Source: DASYTH01 sp036002505 (GTDB taxonomy: Bacteria; Actinomycetota; Actinomycetes; Mycobacteriales; Pseudonocardiaceae). Taken from it: a DNA stretch of 64,000 bases. A program made the translations under genes and the position numbers. The notes below the pieces were generated by a model. It was not told the DNA's origin. It searched no databases and worked only from the letters and a program-made list of their open reading frames with translations. Within the stretch, counting starts at the first letter, position 1. The number at the start of each line of letters is the position of its first letter. The stretch is from contig NZ_DASYTH010000122.1 in the NCBI RefSeq assembly GCF_036002505.1, positions 1 through 64,000 on the forward strand. Reading direction: 5' to 3'. Positions 60,536-64,000 of this stretch are shown here, piece by piece.

Positions 60536-63500
60536 TCAGCCGAACAGTTCCCGGGCCAGGTTCGCCAGCACCCGGTCGGCCTCGGCCGCGGGCAGTTCGC
60601 TGAGCGTCGTGTCACCGGGAACACCCTGGTAGCACGCCAGGGCCGGGATCCTGTCGAACACGCTGGGCCGCACCTGGATCGGCACGACCCGGCAGCCGCC
60701 CTGGTCCGCCGCGGCCAGCAGTGGCGGAAGCTCCTCGGCGTCGATGAAGTCCGACGCCAGGAAGTCCGAGCTGACCAGCAGCAGAGCCACCCGGGCCCGG
60801 TCCAGGGCGGCCACGATCTCCTTGCGCCACACGTCCCCGGACTCGAGCCGGCGGTCCGACCAGACGTCGACGATGCCGAGCCGCTCCAGCGGGCGCAGGT
60901 GCACCAGCACCCGGTCGAGCCAGTCGGCGTCCCGGTGGCTGTAGCTGACGAACACCTGGTCGCGGGTGACCGGCAGCCGCTTGCCGGCCGCCTCCAGCAG
61001 CTCGTCGCGGCTGAGCTGGTTGAGGTAGAACCGGAACTGCGGGTCGTCGGCGATCAGCCGCCGGGCACCGGGATCGTAGTACAGGTGCTCGGCGATCTGC
61101 GGGTGCGCGGCCGCGAGACCCCGCGGCAGGCCGGCGACGAACACCCGCGCAATGGCGGCCGCGAGGTGCGGCCGGGCGGCGGCGACATCGTCGAGGCACA
61201 CGATCCCGTCGGCCGTGCCGGCGAGCTGGATGAGCAACTCGATGCACAGCGGCTCGGACGGCTGGTCCAGCACGATGAACCCGTCCACCGCGGCCTGGTA
61301 CTTGAGCTCGAGATGCTGGATGACCTTCGCCCGGGCCTGCGCGCTGTCGGTCCGGACGTCCACGTGCTGCTCGACGGTCTGCTCGATGCCGGCCAGAACC
61401 GCCAGCTCGTAGCAGAGCATCTGCGCGGTCTGCAGGCTGCCCGCCGACGCGCGGGCGATCTCCGCCTTGCCGTCGAAGGTGATGTTGAGCGCCTGCTCCC
61501 CCTTCTCGATCATCTGCAGCACCAGGCTCTCGGTGGCCGGCTGCGGCTCGAACACCTTGACCCGGTTGACGATGTCGGACGCGAAGTCGATCAGGTTCCG
61601 CGCGGTGCCGGGAATTCCGACGATCACCAGCTTGCCCGGCGAGGTGTCATCGTCGGCCAGCACCTTGAGCAGGTCGGCCAACCGGTCCTGCAGCTCGGTG
61701 GGCAGGCGGTGGAAGTCGTCGACGGCGACGATTCCGGTGTGGCTGCCGTCCAACCGGCGAATCCGCGCCACGTGCTCGGCTTTCCGGGCGGAGAGGATCG
61801 ACGGGCGGCCCAGCCGGTCACCGTCGCGCTCGAAGGCCTGCCGCAGCCACGTGGTCTTGCCGATCCCGGACGGGCCTTCCAGCACGACCCCGAGCCCGGG
61901 CTGGCGCAGGGCCATCTTGAACCCGACGAAGTCCTCCGGCTCGACGAAGGTGTGCGTGGGCAGGCCGGACTGCTTGAACACGTCGCCCAGGTCGTAGACC
62001 GTGCGCCGCTTTCCCGTGGCGGCCCGGGCGCCGGAGCCGCGCCGCCGCCCGCGCTGGGCGGCCATGCGCACCCCGTCCACGATGTTCTTCAACGCCCGCT
62101 CGCGGTTCGACCACTGCTGCACCGGGGTGCCGCCGGTGGGCAGCGGGGCGATCCGGGCGAACGGCTGGCGTTCCCAGACCGCGGGTTTGACCAGGATCGG
62201 GATGAGCACGGTGTGCCGGTTGTCATGCCGGGTGAGGATGATCCGCAGCTCGTTGCTCAGCCCGTACTCGGTGGCCAGCAGGTCCCGGGTCACCAGCAGC
62301 AGCACGGTGGCCGCCTCGCGGGCCCGGGGGTCGACATCCTCACCAGCCGCCCACGTCACCGGGCGCTCGTCGATGCTGGCCAGCACGCCCTCGTCCATCA
62401 GCACCTGGAGCGCGTCGACCAGCTCCACCGCGGAGTTGCTGTCCGGCTCGGCATACACGAGCAGGGCCGACTTCCGGCGCGGTCTCGGTAGGCCGGCGGT
62501 GGTGGCGCCGGGAGCACCGGTACCCGGGTGCGCCACCTCGCCGGGATACGCGGGGGCGGAGCGCGGCACGCGGTTTCCCTGCAGGGCGGCGAGAAGTCGC
62601 TCGCGGGCGGTCTCCGCGCCGGTGTGCACCAGGTCCACGACGGCCCGGTCGCTGATCAGCCCGCCGACGTCGATCGGGTCGACCCGCACCGGGATCACGC
62701 CGGTGCCGCGGGCGAACGCGGCGGTGCTCTCCGACATGGTCCGGGCCACCCGGAGGAAGTCCGTGGACAGCACGACCAAAGCGCGGTCACCGCGGTCGCG
62801 CACGAGTTCCAGCCGGTCGACGAGGTTCTCGCCGGCGGTCACGGTCCACTCGTCGATCTCGACCACGTGCCCGGCCTCACGTAGCTGCCAGGCGATCCAC
62901 TCGGCCCAGGACCGGTCGGCGGCGCCCGCGCACACGACCACGTCGGCCCGCTCGGTCCGGCCGGCGGCGACCGGGCCGTGCCCCGGCTCGGCCACGAAAC
63001 GCGCCCGGGGGTCGTCGGGCAGGCTGACCCACGCCTGCGCCGTGCTCTGTGTCGTGCCCACCCGGACCGACCGGTAGATTCTCGGGTCAATGGTCGGATG
63101 GTGGCGCACCACTTCCTCGTAGAAATACGAGGACACGATCATTCCCAGAATCCCGGAGGATTCCGCCATGGCGGTGTGCAATGCGGCGGAGCTCACCAGC
63201 CGGAACGCCAGGGTGATGGCCGGGTCGACCGCGTTGCGGGCGAGCACGCTGCTGCCCACCTCGCCGTGCGCCACCTCGCCCGCGTGCAGCGCCATCCGCA
63301 GCCGGGTCCGCTCCTCCTCGGGGTACAAGCTGTTGTGCGCGCTGAGCTCCCGCACCAGGAACTCCGGCAGCGGATCCACCAGCAGCCGCTTGGGCACGTC
63401 CGGCGGCACCAGGATGATGGTGCCCTCCTGGTGGTCCTCGGAAACGCAGCCCTCCCACGGGATCTGGGAGTGCCGGAACGCCTCCTCGAGCGCCTCGTGG

Positions 63501-63601
63501 ACGGCGTAGCGGACCAGATCCTCACCGGCGCGGGTGCGGGTCGACCGCTCCACATCGACGACAAGAATGGTCCGGTGCACCGGCAGAGTCACATTGGTCA
63601 T
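60536..63601 (-). CDS. Cyclase-like / TIR / TIR / STAND-ATPase / TIR multidomain protein
   Basis: A ~1021-residue putative immune or signalling NTPase. Residues ~8-195 are a class III cyclase-like domain: TILVVDVERST, EDHQEGTIILVPPDVPK and LRMALHAGEVAHGEVG. Residues ~218-340 and ~378-514 look like two TIR domains (ADVVVCAGAADRSWAEWIAW; SALLVYAEPDSNSAVELVDA). An AAA/STAND ATPase follows at ~545-870, with Walker A GPSGIGKT (576-583) and Walker B GIVAVDDFH (Asp628-Asp629). A third TIR (881-1018) opens VFVSYSHRDADWLDR and keeps the candidate catalytic Glu928 in DVWRKEI. The ATG follows a GAGG site; a GTG 6 codons upstream is possible. NADase activity and defence are inferences from the TIR and STAND families. 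It is single, flanked by repeats and a divergent sigma gene. Confidence 0.8.
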   Translation of the reverse strand: MTNVTLPVHRTILVVDVERSTRTRAGEDLVRYAVHEALEEAFRHSQIPWEGCVSEDHQEGTIILVPPDVPKRLLVDPLPEFLVRELSAHNSLYPEEERTRLRMALHAGEVAHGEVGSSVLARNAVDPAITLAFRLVSSAALHTAMAESSGILGMIVSSYFYEEVVRHHPTIDPRIYRSVRVGTTQSTAQAWVSLPDDPRARFVAEPGHGPVAAGRTERADVVVCAGAADRSWAEWIAWQLREAGHVVEIDEWTVTAGENLVDRLELVRDRGDRALVVLSTDFLRVARTMSESTAAFARGTGVIPVRVDPIDVGGLISDRAVVDLVHTGAETARERLLAALQGNRVPRSAPAYPGEVAHPGTGAPGATTAGLPRPRRKSALLVYAEPDSNSAVELVDALQVLMDEGVLASIDERPVTWAAGEDVDPRAREAATVLLLVTRDLLATEYGLSNELRIILTRHDNRHTVLIPILVKPAVWERQPFARIAPLPTGGTPVQQWSNRERALKNIVDGVRMAAQRGRRRGSGARAATGKRRTVYDLGDVFKQSGLPTHTFVEPEDFVGFKMALRQPGLGVVLEGPSGIGKTTWLRQAFERDGDRLGRPSILSARKAEHVARIRRLDGSHTGIVAVDDFHRLPTELQDRLADLLKVLADDDTSPGKLVIVGIPGTARNLIDFASDIVNRVKVFEPQPATESLVLQMIEKGEQALNITFDGKAEIARASAGSLQTAQMLCYELAVLAGIEQTVEQHVDVRTDSAQARAKVIQHLELKYQAAVDGFIVLDQPSEPLCIELLIQLAGTADGIVCLDDVAAARPHLAAAIARVFVAGLPRGLAAAHPQIAEHLYYDPGARRLIADDPQFRFYLNQLSRDELLEAAGKRLPVTRDQVFVSYSHRDADWLDRVLVHLRPLERLGIVDVWSDRRLESGDVWRKEIVAALDRARVALLLVSSDFLASDFIDAEELPPLLAAADQGGCRVVPIQVRPSVFDRIPALACYQGVPGDTTLSELPAAEADRVLANLARELFG

Positions 63602-63712
63602 CCGAACCTCACCACGCACCCCGAGCCCACAACATCAGCATCCCATAACGGACGTGGACGGTTCCTGGTCAGGGTATGCAATTGGTTGATCTTGACGCGT
63701 TGACCGGAAAAT

Positions 63713-63742
63713 GCAACCTGGGCCGGCCGCACGTGCGTAGGT
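63713..63742 (+). promoter_or_regulatory. Possible ECF-type promoter of the sigma gene
   Basis: GCAACC (63713-63718) and CGTAGGT (63736-63742) lie 17 bp apart upstream of the sigma gene. The AAC-type -35 and CGT-type -10 look like ECF-dependent promoters, which would allow autoregulation. It is short and unproven. Confidence 0.3.
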
Positions 63743-63771
63743 AATGCCGTAACCGGGATGGGAGGTGTCGG

Positions 63772-64000
63772 GTGCGAGGCGAAGAGGACGCGAGCTTCCG
63801 GGAGTTCGCGCGGGCGCGGACGATCGCGTTGCGCCGCACGGCGTACCTGCTGTGCGGGGACTGGCATCTCGCCGAGGACCTGACCCAGAACGCGCTGATC
63901 AAGCTCTACGGGGTGTGGCCACGCATGCAGCGGAGCGAGCGGATCGACAACTACACCCGGCGGGTGCTGCTGCGCTGCTGGCTGGACGAGCAGCGGCGGC
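63772..64000 (+). CDS. ECF sigma factor, SigE-like family (5' part only)
   Basis: The first ~76 codons of a sigma factor cut by the right edge. GTG 63772 is 6 nt after GGGAGG. The translation reads FREFARARTIALRRTAYLLC, then GDWHLAEDLTQNALIKLYGV and RIDNYTRRVLLRCWLDEQRR. This is sigma region 2 of the actinobacterial SigE-family ECF group, in which the AEDLTQ block is typical. Region 4 lies outside the window. It is divergent from the TIR-ATPase gene with a 170-bp gap. Confidence 0.85.
   Translation, partial: MRGEEDASFREFARARTIALRRTAYLLCGDWHLAEDLTQNALIKLYGVWPRMQRSERIDNYTRRVLLRCWLDEQRR

Overview
The window is a high-GC actinobacterial chromosome segment, most likely from a member of the Pseudonocardiaceae close to Amycolatopsis. 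The genus is inferred from memory of its dispersed intergenic repeats and from gene content; no search was run. Supporting signs are pervasive GTG starts with GTGA/ATGA overlaps, apparently leaderless promoters, a mycothiol-type DinB/maleylpyruvate-isomerase protein, a two-domain geosmin synthase, and an operon of the SCO2521-SCO2524 families known from Streptomyces.

Left part (1-25.4 kb): an informational and arginine block, almost all on the minus strand. It holds the 5' end of a 16S rRNA gene, then tyrS, mpg, an MFS exporter and its autoregulated winged-helix repressor, then a VOC protein coupled to argH. The arginine operon argC-J-B-D-F-R-G-H is complete, each gene overlapping the next by a few bases, with an ARG-box-like palindrome over an apparently leaderless argC promoter. 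Beyond lie pheS-pheT, tsnR, and infC-rpmI-rplT behind a long structured leader. The same order (infC, rpmI, rplT, tsnR, pheST, arg genes, mpg, tyrS) is known from mycobacteria. An accessory island (13.3-19.1 kb) splits this block: an SDR, a Shedu-like DUF4263 nuclease, a winged-helix protein related to DNA glycosylases, a secreted tripeptidyl-aminopeptidase-like hydrolase and an AlkD-like DNA glycosylase.

Middle (25.4-46.4 kb): metabolism and regulation. There is a class IV aminotransferase, a DcuS/DcuR-type two-component system divergent from a DctA-like dicarboxylate carrier, an acyl-CoA ligase coupled to a PucR-type regulator, and a two-subunit molybdenum hydroxylase (IorB/IorA type). An ECF sigma/anti-sigma pair with a lipoprotein follows, then an SDR, uvrA, a mycothiol-type enzyme, an acyltransferase, an MBL hydrolase and a cold-shock gene.

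Right part (46.4-64 kb): accessory and possibly immune genes. These are rnhA with a UvrD-like helicase, an AAA_14/DUF4143 ATPase, a one-TM protein, a GNAT acetyltransferase and a two-TM protein resembling a channel without a selectivity filter. The four-gene SCO2524-2523-2522-2521 operon of unknown function follows, then geosmin synthase. A very large protein follows that joins a cyclase-like domain, two degenerate TIR domains, a STAND/AAA ATPase and a third, apparently intact TIR domain. A truncated ECF sigma gene ends the window. The best candidates for undescribed biology are the cyclase-TIR-TIR-ATPase-TIR protein and the SCO2521-2524 operon; the Shedu-like gene is a known defence family in an ordinary housekeeping locus.

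Gene ends are decorated with repeats: two 21-bp tandem arrays in convergent gaps, a ~100-bp 3' element present twice in inverted orientation, a palindromic family with a 20-bp perfect stem, and smaller hairpins.
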